Assembly: GCA_016297805.1 (NCBI GenBank)
Contig: JAEDFX010000003.1
Span: 1-57,492, forward strand
Origin: Treponema sp.
GTDB taxonomy: Bacteria > Spirochaetota > Spirochaetia > Treponematales > Treponemataceae
Length of the DNA: 57,492 nt
Direction of reading: 5' to 3'
The notes beneath the pieces were generated by a model. It ran no database searches. It had not been told where the DNA came from and saw nothing but the letters and a program-made list of their open reading frames with translations. Shown here piece by piece: positions 14,613 to 22,470 of the stretch (the first letter of the stretch is position 1; every line of letters begins with the position of its first letter). The translations under genes and the position numbers were made by a program.

Positions 14613-16766
14613 ATGGCTGAAAAGAAGACAACTAAGAAATCTACTAAAAAAGCGAAAGCCGCTCAGACACTGGTAATTGTAGAATCACCTACAAAAGCTC
14701 ACACAATTGAAAAATATCTGGGACCAGGATATGTGGTAAGAGCTTCTGTTGGACATTTGATTGATTTACCAAAATCCAGAATGGCAATCGATATAGAGAA
14801 TGGATTTCAGCCAGAATATATTACGGTTCGTGGTAAGGCAAAGCTATTGAAGGAATTACAGAAGGAAGCAAAGAAATCAGAAGCTGTCCTTCTTGCATCC
14901 GATAATGACCGTGAAGGAGAAGCTATTGCCTGGCATTTGAACCGTGCGTTAAAAGATAAGACTGAGGCAAAAATCAGCCGTATTGTTTTTAATGAAATTA
15001 CACCGGCTGCAATCACAGAAGCTGTAAAACATCCTGGTGAAATTGTTGAATCAAAAGTTAATGCTCAAAAGGCACGCCGTGTTTTGGATCGTCTTGTAGG
15101 TTATAACCTTAGTCCTCTTTTGTGGACTAAAGTAAAAAATGGTCTTTCAGCAGGTCGTGTTCAATCTGTAGCTCTTCGCCTTATTTGTGAACGGGAAAAA
15201 GAAGTTGAGGACTTCCTTCCTGAAGAATATTGGTCTTTGGATGCAGATTTTACAAAGGGCAAATCAACTTTTACTGCTCAGCTGGTAAAATATGCAGGAG
15301 AAAATCCTGAATTAAAATCTGAAGATGCTGTAAAGGAAATTATGGAGAAAATCAAAAATTCTCCATGTACAGTTTCTTCAATCAAAAAATCAGAAAAAAC
15401 AGTACGTCCAAAACCTCCTTTTACAACATCAAAACTTCAGCAGGCAGCTGCTAATCGTCTGGGCTTTACTTCAAGAAAAACTATGCAGATTGCACAGCAG
15501 CTTTATGAAGGTATTCAGATTGGAGAAAGTCATGTGGGTTTAATTACTTATATGCGTACTGACTCTGTTCGTATTTCTGAAACTGCTTTAACTGATGTTC
15601 GCGAATGGCTTTCAAAGAATCATCCTGCAGAACTTCCTGAAGAACCAATTCATTATGCAGTAGGAAAATCTGCACAGGACGCTCATGAAGGTATCCGTCC
15701 AACTTATGTTTCTTATACACCAGATAGTATCAAAGAGTATTTAACTCATGATCAGTTCCGTCTTTATTCAATTATATGGGAACGTTTTGTTTCTTCTCAG
15801 ATGAACAATGCCAAAATGGTAACAACATCTGTTGAAATTACTTCTGGTGATGCTGTATTCAGAGTTGCGGCAAGTAAAATCGCAGAAAAAGGTTTCTATC
15901 AGGTAATTAAACTGCTTTCTTCTAAAGAAGATAAGTCTTCATCGTTACCATCTATGAAAGAAGGCGAACAGGTTAATGTAGATAATTTCCATCCAGAACA
16001 GCATTTTACACAGGGGCCTGCCCGTTATACAGATGCTTCAATTGTTCGTATGCTGGAAGAAAAAGGAATTGGACGCCCTTCAACTTATGCTACAATCATT
16101 TCTGTATTGCTGGATCGTTATTATGTAATCAGATCTAACAAGCAGCTGGTTCCTACTGAACTTGGCCGTATGATTAACAAGATTCTTGTGGAAAGTTTCC
16201 CGGCTGTAATCAATGAAGAGTTTACAGCTCAGGTAGAAAATGATCTTGATAAAGTAGAAGCAGGTGAACTTGTATGGAATAACATTATCAGTGATTTTTA
16301 TGGTCCATTCCGTGAAACTGTAGATAATGTAATGGAACATCAGGAAAGTATTAAAGGCTTCCTTGATGAAGAAACAGACAAAACTTGTGAACTTTGTGGT
16401 AAACCAATGGTAAAGAAACTTGGTAGATTTGGATTCTTCCTTGCATGTACAGGTTTCCCAGAGTGTCATAATACAAAATCAATTCCACTGGCAAAATGTC
16501 CTTGCAAGGATTGTGGTGGTGAAATTGTTGAACGAAAAACAAAGGGTAGAGGAAAGGCATTCTACGGCTGTACAAATTATCCAACTTGTACGTTCATTTC
16601 TCACTTCAAACCAATTGATCAGTATTGTCCACAATGTGGATGGTTCCTGGTAGAAAAATTTGATAAGAAGAATGGAAACTATAAGTCTTGTATTAATCCA
16701 GATTGTGATTACTTGCATACATCTGGTGAAGATGAGGCTGCCGCTAACGTTGAATCAGATGATTAA
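14613..16766 (+). CDS. topA: DNA topoisomerase I (type IA)
   Basis: TopA relaxes negative supercoils through a 5'-phosphotyrosine intermediate. The 717-residue product begins with a lysine-rich extension, then the TOPRIM domain (TLVIVESPTKAHTIEKYLG, SDNDREGEAIAWHL), the LSAGRVQSVALRLICEREKE block, the active-site tyrosine in GLITYMRTDS near residue 310, and three C-terminal zinc modules: CELCGKPMVKK...C, CPCKDCGGEIVERK...CTNYPTC and YCPQCGWFLVEKF...CINPDC. It starts ten bases after dprA, so the two are likely co-transcribed. Confidence 0.97.
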   Translation: MAEKKTTKKSTKKAKAAQTLVIVESPTKAHTIEKYLGPGYVVRASVGHLIDLPKSRMAIDIENGFQPEYITVRGKAKLLKELQKEAKKSEAVLLASDNDREGEAIAWHLNRALKDKTEAKISRIVFNEITPAAITEAVKHPGEIVESKVNAQKARRVLDRLVGYNLSPLLWTKVKNGLSAGRVQSVALRLICEREKEVEDFLPEEYWSLDADFTKGKSTFTAQLVKYAGENPELKSEDAVKEIMEKIKNSPCTVSSIKKSEKTVRPKPPFTTSKLQQAAANRLGFTSRKTMQIAQQLYEGIQIGESHVGLITYMRTDSVRISETALTDVREWLSKNHPAELPEEPIHYAVGKSAQDAHEGIRPTYVSYTPDSIKEYLTHDQFRLYSIIWERFVSSQMNNAKMVTTSVEITSGDAVFRVAASKIAEKGFYQVIKLLSSKEDKSSSLPSMKEGEQVNVDNFHPEQHFTQGPARYTDASIVRMLEEKGIGRPSTYATIISVLLDRYYVIRSNKQLVPTELGRMINKILVESFPAVINEEFTAQVENDLDKVEAGELVWNNIISDFYGPFRETVDNVMEHQESIKGFLDEETDKTCELCGKPMVKKLGRFGFFLACTGFPECHNTKSIPLAKCPCKDCGGEIVERKTKGRGKAFYGCTNYPTCTFISHFKPIDQYCPQCGWFLVEKFDKKNGNYKSCINPDCDYLHTSGEDEAAANVESDD

Positions 16767-16771
16767 TTTTT

Positions 16772-16833
16772 AGTCACGGATTACACGGATTTTACGGATG
16801 AAAATATCTGTTATGACTGTATAATCCGTGACT
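16772..16833. repeat. CACGGAT-family repeat forming a hairpin between topA and glpK
   Basis: AGTCACGGATTA (16772-16783) pairs perfectly with TAATCCGTGACT (16822-16833). The left arm continues as CACGGATTTTACGGATG, so GGAT recurs with about 9-10 base spacing. The same words occur at 25072-25101, 37126-37145, 37348-37381 and 39609-39655. It may close topA transcription, and TATAAT at 16820 could help start glpK. Confidence 0.7.
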
Positions 16834-16855
16834 TATTTATTTTAAAGGAATAGAT

Positions 16856-18346
16856 ATGTCAGAAAAATACGTAATTGCCTTAGATGAAGGAACTACCTCT
16901 TGTCGTGCAGTTCTTTATGATAAAAATGCTCATTCAATTGGTTCAAAACAGCAGGAGTTTAAGCAAATTTATCCAAAGCCAGGCTGGGTGGAACACGATG
17001 CAGATGAGATTTTTAAAACTCAACTTATGGTTTTGCAGAATCTTCTGGTAGATAAAGAAGTTCGTCATGATCAGATTGAAGCAATTGGTATTACAAATCA
17101 GCGGGAAACTGTAGTTATCTGGGATAAAACAACTGGAAAACCTGTATATAATGCAATTGTCTGGCAGTGTCGCCGTACAGCAGATTATTGCGAACAACTG
17201 ATGAAAGACGGTTATATAGACAAAATCCGCGAAAAAACAGGCCTTAAGATTGATGCATATTTTTCTGGTACAAAAATAAAATGGATTCTTGATAATGTTC
17301 CTGGAGTACGAAAAAGAGCTGAAGCTGGTGAACTTCTGGCAGGAACTATAGATACATGGCTAATCTGGAAGCTTAGTGGCGGAAAATGCCATTTTACGGA
17401 TTACACAAATGCCAGCCGTACTATGCTCTTTAATATTTACAATCTTGATTGGGATGAAGAACTTCTTAAGTTACTTAATATACCTCGATGTATTCTCCCA
17501 CAGGTTTGCGATTCTTCTAAAATTTATTGTAATACAGATAAAGATGTATGTGGATTTTCTGCACCAATAGCTTCTGCAGTAGGAGACCAGCAGTCTGCGC
17601 TTTTTGGACAGGGGTGTTTTAAAAAGGGTGATGCAAAAAATACCTATGGTACTGGTTGTTTCATGCTTATGAATACCGGAGATACTCCAGTTGCTTCTGA
17701 TCAATTGCTTACTACTATTGCACTTGGTATGAATGGGAAAATTGAGTATGCCCTGGAAGGAAGTGTATTTATTGGTGGTGCTGTTATAAAGTGGCTTAGA
17801 GATGAGCTGGAGCTTGTATCCAGTGCACCGGAGGTAGACAGACTGGCAGAGTCAGTTCCAGATTCTAACGGAGCATATCTTGTGCCTGCATTTGTTGGTC
17901 TTGGTACTCCTTATTGGGATATGTATGCCAGAGGAACAATTGTTGGACTTACAAGAGGTGTGAAAAAAGCACATATTTGTCGTGCGGCTCTGGAAGGTAT
18001 TGCATACGAAGTAAAGGATGTACTTGATACAATGGTGGCAGATTCTGGCACACAGATTAATGTTCTGAATGTAGACGGTGGTGCCTGTGTCAGCAATATT
18101 ATGATGCAGTTTCAGGCAGATATCCTGGATGTAAAAGTATGCCGGCCAAAAAATGTTGAAACAACTGCATTGGGAGCTGCTTACCTTGCTGGGCTTGCAA
18201 CTGGGTTCTGGAAAAGTAAAAAAGAAATATTAGAACGCCGTGAAAATGATAAAATTTTCAAGCCCCTTATGAAAGAAGAACAGAGAATGGAATTGTATGC
18301 CGGCTGGAAACGGGCTGTAGAACGGGCTAAGGATTGGGAAAAATAG
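16856..18346 (+). CDS. glpK: Glycerol kinase
   Basis: Glycerol kinase makes sn-glycerol-3-phosphate from glycerol and ATP. The 496-residue product is full length and has YVIALDEGTTSCRAVLYD, GWVEHDADEIF, AIGITNQRETVVIWDK, PVYNAIVWQCRRT, FSGTKIKWILDNV, AGTIDTWLIWKL, GDQQSALFGQ, NTYGTGCFMLMNTG and DGGACVSNIMMQFQADIL, all typical of GlpK rather than other FGGY sugar kinases. It stands alone after a repeat hairpin. No glycerol facilitator or glpD is beside it. Confidence 0.96.
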   Translation: MSEKYVIALDEGTTSCRAVLYDKNAHSIGSKQQEFKQIYPKPGWVEHDADEIFKTQLMVLQNLLVDKEVRHDQIEAIGITNQRETVVIWDKTTGKPVYNAIVWQCRRTADYCEQLMKDGYIDKIREKTGLKIDAYFSGTKIKWILDNVPGVRKRAEAGELLAGTIDTWLIWKLSGGKCHFTDYTNASRTMLFNIYNLDWDEELLKLLNIPRCILPQVCDSSKIYCNTDKDVCGFSAPIASAVGDQQSALFGQGCFKKGDAKNTYGTGCFMLMNTGDTPVASDQLLTTIALGMNGKIEYALEGSVFIGGAVIKWLRDELELVSSAPEVDRLAESVPDSNGAYLVPAFVGLGTPYWDMYARGTIVGLTRGVKKAHICRAALEGIAYEVKDVLDTMVADSGTQINVLNVDGGACVSNIMMQFQADILDVKVCRPKNVETTALGAAYLAGLATGFWKSKKEILERRENDKIFKPLMKEEQRMELYAGWKRAVERAKDWEK

Positions 18347-18377
18347 AGATTTTAAAAGGTTTTGCCGATAATATAGT

Positions 18378-19277
18378 ATGACTTTAGCTGAACTTATAGA
18401 TGAATTTTTGTTGTATTTAACTGCTGTAAAAGGGCTTTCTAAAAATACTGCAGTAGGTTATGGAAATGATTTAGAGCAATTGAAGATTTTCCTTACACCG
18501 GATCTTGATATAAATACAATTACTAAAGAAAATCTTCTTTTGTGTATTGGTCAGCTTTCTCGGCAAAAGAAATCTGCAGCAACAGTAAACAGATTTATTT
18601 CTGCTGTTCGTACACTGTTTGCCTATGCACAGAGATATAAATATCTGGAAAAAAATCCCGCCCTTGAATTAAAGACTGTAAAACTTCCAAAAAGAGTTCC
18701 AAATTTTATGACCCAACCGGAAGTTAATCAGCTTTGTAATCAACCTGTGGAAAATGAACTTTTGTGGCAGAGTAGAGATCATGCAATATTTACAATGTTG
18801 TATTCTTCGGGCTGTCGTGTCAGTGAAATCACAAATCTAAAGCTGGATGACTTTATGGATAATTTTCATGCGGCCATTGTAACAGGTAAAGGTAATAAGC
18901 AGAGAAAGGTATTTTTTGAAGAAGAAGCAAGAACTGCTTTGGGAATATATCTGAAAGACCGTAAGAAAGTAATGCAGGACAATGGAGTGTCAGAAACAAA
19001 TAGACAAGTCTTTATTAATCAGAAAGGACTTCCAATTACTGTTGGCGGTTTGCGTTATATAATATCTAAATATTCTGGAAAAGATGGTACCAACAGACAT
19101 GTGAATCCACATGCATTCAGACATACTTTTGCGACAACAATGCTTTCAAATGGAGCAGATGTTAGACTTGTTCAGGAAATGCTGGGACATAGTTCAATCA
19201 GTACAACCCAGCGGTATACTCATATTACTACAGAAAAATTAATAGACATTTATAGCAAAGCACATCCTCACGGATAA
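18378..19277 (+). CDS. xerC: Tyrosine recombinase, XerC-like
   Basis: The 299-residue product has the Xer layout: N-terminal SAM-like domain (EFLLYLTAVKGLSKNTAVGY) and catalytic residues in SSGCRVSEITNL (Arg), TGKGNKQRKVFF (Lys), HAFRHTFATTML (HxxR), LGHSSISTT (His) and RYTHIT (Tyr). It is about as similar in layout to the gene at 11957 as XerC is to XerD. A likely role is dimer resolution at dif. A GCCGATAA (18364-18371) lies only six bases before the ATG, and the nearest purine-rich ribosome site is far upstream, so initiation may be unusual. Confidence 0.85.
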   Translation: MTLAELIDEFLLYLTAVKGLSKNTAVGYGNDLEQLKIFLTPDLDINTITKENLLLCIGQLSRQKKSAATVNRFISAVRTLFAYAQRYKYLEKNPALELKTVKLPKRVPNFMTQPEVNQLCNQPVENELLWQSRDHAIFTMLYSSGCRVSEITNLKLDDFMDNFHAAIVTGKGNKQRKVFFEEEARTALGIYLKDRKKVMQDNGVSETNRQVFINQKGLPITVGGLRYIISKYSGKDGTNRHVNPHAFRHTFATTMLSNGADVRLVQEMLGHSSISTTQRYTHITTEKLIDIYSKAHPHG

Positions 19278-19294
19278 ATATGACATAAATTTAA

Positions 19295-19323
19295 TTGCCA
19301 ATTTGCGGTACTTTTATTATATT
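19295..19323 (+). promoter_or_regulatory. Promoter of hslVU
   Basis: TTGCCA (19295-19300), 17 bases, TATATT (19318-19323), then a leader of about 36 bases with TTGGAG as ribosome site. Confidence 0.6.
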
Positions 19324-19365
19324 TAAAACGTAATTTAGAAATAATTTGTCCTTTGGAGTATAAAT

Positions 19366-19908
19366 ATGGGTAAAACAAAAATCCGCAGTACAACTATTCT
19401 TGCAGTACGTCGCAATGGTCAGGTTGCAATGGCAGGTGATGGTCAGTGTACATTAGGTGAAACTGTATGTAAGGGAAATTCTCGCAAAGTTAGAAAGATT
19501 TATGACGGAAAAATTTTAACAGGATTTGCAGGCAGTGTTGCCGATGCTTTTACTTTACTTGATCGTTTTGAAGCAAAGGTTAAAGAATATAACGGAGATA
19601 TTATGCGTTCAGCTGTTGAGCTTGCTAAAGCATGGAGAACAGACCGTACTCTTCAGAAGCTTGAAGCAATGCTACTGGTTGCAGATAAAAATAAAATTCT
19701 TTTGATTAGCGGTGATGGAAACGTTATTGAACCAGAAAAGGATGCAATTGCAATTGGTTCTGGTGGAAATTATGCATATTCTGCAGCACTTGCTTATCTG
19801 GATTCTTCAGATTTAAGTGCAAAAGAAATTGCAGAACGTTCTTTGAATATTGCAGGAAGCATCTGTATTTATACAAATCAGAACATAACAATTGAAACAT
19901 TGGAATAG
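19366..19908 (+). CDS. hslV: ATP-dependent protease subunit HslV
   Basis: HslV is the threonine protease of the HslUV complex. The 180-residue product has the mature N-terminus TTILAVRRNGQVAMAGDGQ, preceded by a short MGKTKIRS. That means an eight-residue leader must be removed to expose the catalytic Thr, unlike enzymes where only Met is lost. Conserved GNSRKVRKIYDGKILTGFAG and ISGDGNVIEP segments follow. It is 11 bases before hslU in the usual order and has its own promoter. Confidence 0.95.
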   Translation: MGKTKIRSTTILAVRRNGQVAMAGDGQCTLGETVCKGNSRKVRKIYDGKILTGFAGSVADAFTLLDRFEAKVKEYNGDIMRSAVELAKAWRTDRTLQKLEAMLLVADKNKILLISGDGNVIEPEKDAIAIGSGGNYAYSAALAYLDSSDLSAKEIAERSLNIAGSICIYTNQNITIETLE

Positions 19909-19919
19909 AAGAGTAGAAA

Positions 19920-21395
19920 ATGGAAAACACAGAACTTACACCTAAACAGATTGTAGAAAAATTAAATCAGTATATTATTGGCCAGGAAGCTGCTAAAAAA
20001 GCTGTAGCTGTTGCTTTGCGAAACCGTTTTCGACGGCTTAAGCTGGCAGAGGATATTCGGGATGAAGTTGCTCCAAAAAATATTATGATGATTGGACCAA
20101 CTGGTTGTGGTAAAACAGAAATTGCCCGTCGTCTGGCAAAACTTTGCGGGGCTCCTTTCTTAAAGGTTGAGGCTACAAAATATACTGAAGTAGGTTATGT
20201 GGGTCGAGATGTTGAATCCATGATTCGTGATTTAATGGCTGTGGGCTATAATGATGTAAAGGCCGAAATGGAAGAAGAACTTCGCGAAAAATCTGTTTCA
20301 GTTGTAGAAGAAAAGTTGCTGGATTTGCTTTTACCAGGAACTGGAGATGCTAAAAAGGAAAAACCAAAGAGTGAGAAACTTGATTTTGGTGCAATGAAGC
20401 AGGTGAATCCAACAGAGATTACAATTGATTTGAATGCACTTAATACGGCAAATGAAGCAGCTGCTAATCAGCAGGCTGATGATGAAGATGCTGCTGCAAA
20501 AGAAGCAGAAAATCATACACGTGAAAAATTCCGTCAGATGCTTCGTGAAGGAAAGCTTGAAGACCGGGAAGTTGATATGGTTGTTCATCGCCAGCAGCAG
20601 ATGCCAAACATGGAAATTATTGCAGGTGGTTCTATTGATGATCTCCAGAACAGTATGCAGGGAATTGTAAGCATGCTTAACGGTGGTGGACGCAGCAAAA
20701 AACGTTCAGTAGCTGTTCGTGAAGCTAGAAAAATCCTTACAGAAGAAGTTCTGGACAGCATGGTTGACCACGATAAGGTTGCTGATGAAGCAAAAAGACG
20801 TGTTGAACAGAGTGGTATTATCTTTATTGATGAAATTGATAAAATTGCATGCCACGGTGAAAGTCATGGACAGGATGTAAGTCGTGAAGGCGTTCAGCGT
20901 GATATTCTTCCAATAGTTGAAGGTAGTAATGTAAACACAAAATGGGGCGTAATAGATACAACTCATATTCTGTTTATTGGTGCAGGTGCCTTCAGTGTAG
21001 CCGCTCCTAGTGATTTGATTCCTGAACTTCAGGGCCGTTTCCCATTGCGTGTAGAACTGGAATCTCTCCATAAAGAAGATTTTAAGCGCATTTTGACTGA
21101 ACCAAAGAATTCTTTGATTATGCAGTATACATCTTTGCTTGAAACTGAAGGTGTTAAGCTTGATATTACTGAAGAGGCAATTGACCGAATGAGTGTGATT
21201 GCAGAAGAAGTAAACTCATCAGCTGAAAATATTGGTGCCCGCCGTCTTCATACAATTATGGAAAAGGTGCTTGCAGATATTAACTTTGAAGCTGATGAAC
21301 ATGCCGGTGAAACAATCAAGATTGATGCGGAATATGTAAATAGCCGTCTGTCAGATGTAACAAAGAGTGAAGATTTAAGCAGATATATTCTTTAA
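19920..21395 (+). CDS. hslU: ATP-dependent protease ATPase subunit HslU
   Basis: HslU unfolds substrates and feeds them to HslV. The 491-residue product has LTPKQIVEKLNQYIIGQ, Walker A GPTGCGKTEIARRLAKL, the YTEVGYVGRDVESMIRDL pore region, a large charged I-domain (about residues 110-270), Walker B IIFIDEIDKIA, sensor and GRFPLRVELE, and ends with the conserved DLSRYIL used to activate HslV. Alanine/aspartate-rich QADDEDAAAKEAE within the I-domain is longer than I would expect. Confidence 0.97.
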   Translation: MENTELTPKQIVEKLNQYIIGQEAAKKAVAVALRNRFRRLKLAEDIRDEVAPKNIMMIGPTGCGKTEIARRLAKLCGAPFLKVEATKYTEVGYVGRDVESMIRDLMAVGYNDVKAEMEEELREKSVSVVEEKLLDLLLPGTGDAKKEKPKSEKLDFGAMKQVNPTEITIDLNALNTANEAAANQQADDEDAAAKEAENHTREKFRQMLREGKLEDREVDMVVHRQQQMPNMEIIAGGSIDDLQNSMQGIVSMLNGGGRSKKRSVAVREARKILTEEVLDSMVDHDKVADEAKRRVEQSGIIFIDEIDKIACHGESHGQDVSREGVQRDILPIVEGSNVNTKWGVIDTTHILFIGAGAFSVAAPSDLIPELQGRFPLRVELESLHKEDFKRILTEPKNSLIMQYTSLLETEGVKLDITEEAIDRMSVIAEEVNSSAENIGARRLHTIMEKVLADINFEADEHAGETIKIDAEYVNSRLSDVTKSEDLSRYIL

Positions 21396-21414
21396 GGATA
21401 CTGAATTTTTTCAA

Positions 21415-21443
21415 TTGAAGTTATAAATCAAGTGGTGTATAAT
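21415..21443 (+). promoter_or_regulatory. Promoter of the gene at 21466
   Basis: TTGAAG (21415-21420), exactly 17 bases, TATAAT (21438-21443). The leader to ATG 21466 is only about 16 bases. Confidence 0.65.
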
Positions 21444-21465
21444 CTTAAGTAATAAGGTTTTTAAA

Positions 21466-21903
21466 ATGAGATTCATCCCACTTGATGGAATAACTTCAGA
21501 TTTGAGTTCAAATCAATTTAAAACAGATTTTAAAAGTGCTCACCAGATTGGTTCAATTTGTCTGGGACAGCATTGTCTTTATCTTAAAAAACTATTCAAA
21601 ATTTATTATATTCCTTATCCAAAAATCACTAGAGCTTACCGCAGGGTCTTTTTAGTTCCAGCAAAGATGTGTTGTGCTTCGGGAAATCTTGAGGTTCAGA
21701 GTATTGTAATTGAATCTGTAAAAGGTGAAATTGCAAATGTAAATCTTCCTGGAGAACGGGCTGTTCAGATTCTCATGGAAGAATTAAAAGAGAAAGCTCC
21801 AGGTGCGGAATATACTTGTCCAGAAAAACCAATTGAACATAAACCGGGGAAATCAGAAAAATCACAGCAGGCTCATAAATCTAAGGAACAGAAAACGAGG
21901 TAG
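21466..21903 (+). CDS. Unassigned protein, 145 residues
   Basis: I do not recognise the family. The product is probably cytoplasmic. It has GSICLGQHCLYLKKLFKIYYIPYPKI-like text in its first half (no signal peptide), an RAYRRVFLVPAKMCCASGN segment with a cysteine pair, an amphipathic ERAVQILMEELKEKA helix and a lysine-rich, proline-containing tail (KPIEHKPGKSEKSQQAHKS). It has its own good promoter and lies five bases before the next gene, so they form a unit. The four cysteines (CLGQHC and CC) could bind a metal; that is speculation. Confidence 0.65.
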   Translation: MRFIPLDGITSDLSSNQFKTDFKSAHQIGSICLGQHCLYLKKLFKIYYIPYPKITRAYRRVFLVPAKMCCASGNLEVQSIVIESVKGEIANVNLPGERAVQILMEELKEKAPGAEYTCPEKPIEHKPGKSEKSQQAHKSKEQKTR

Positions 21904-21908
21904 AGTAA

Positions 21909-22421
21909 ATGGATTTATCTGAAGTTCTGCAAAAACTTCTTCTTTCATATAAACAGTATTATGATATTGTTACTGAAGATGTTCTTTCTCCTTTCAAAGC
22001 TGAGGCAAAATTTGTTTCTCATGAGGAACAGTATTTTCTTGTGCGTTCAGCAAAACTTTCCGATATTGATTCTACAGAGCATGTTTATTTTGCAACAGAA
22101 AAAGCTCCTTCTCTTGAACGTTTACAGGAACTTGCAAAGCTGGCCTGGGAAGATGGATTGAAATCTGTTAAGCCATATTACGGACATAGAAATTCTGATG
22201 TTACTGTACTGGTTCTTTGTGAGGATTGTGATAAATCAGTTCTTAAAGGTTGCAGAAAAATTAAGTATTCTAAAACTTATAAATTCATGCTTTACGGATG
22301 GAGTAATTTTAAGTTTGCTGTTATTGATGTTAATTCAGGAATGACAGGTTCAAACACTCAGGGCTCTGATTTAAAGAAGTTCCTGCTTAAAACTTTGAAA
22401 AAATCAGGTGCTATTAAATAG
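21909..22421 (+). CDS. Unassigned protein, 170 residues
   Basis: This soluble protein has no signal peptide. It begins MDLSEVLQKLLLSYKQYYDI and contains HEEQYFLVRSAKLSDIDSTE, KPYYGHRNSDVTVLVLCED and YKFMLYGWSNFKFAVIDVN. I believe similar proteins occur in Clostridia as an uncharacterised domain family, but I cannot name it with certainty. It sits between the gene at 21466 and cstA. Confidence 0.7.
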   Translation: MDLSEVLQKLLLSYKQYYDIVTEDVLSPFKAEAKFVSHEEQYFLVRSAKLSDIDSTEHVYFATEKAPSLERLQELAKLAWEDGLKSVKPYYGHRNSDVTVLVLCEDCDKSVLKGCRKIKYSKTYKFMLYGWSNFKFAVIDVNSGMTGSNTQGSDLKKFLLKTLKKSGAIK

Positions 22422-22470
22422 TCCTGTTTTTTTTATATTTTTTTATGATTTTCCTAAAGGAGGAAAAAAA

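Noticed and set aside
16811..16855. TATAAT at 16820 as glpK promoter
   Set aside because: No acceptable -35 at 16-18 bases; the hexamer is part of the repeat arm, so it is mentioned but not called.
22408..22470. N-terminal extension of cstA by 21 codons
   Set aside because: It overlaps the previous gene and bypasses a near-perfect AAAGGAGG ribosome site.
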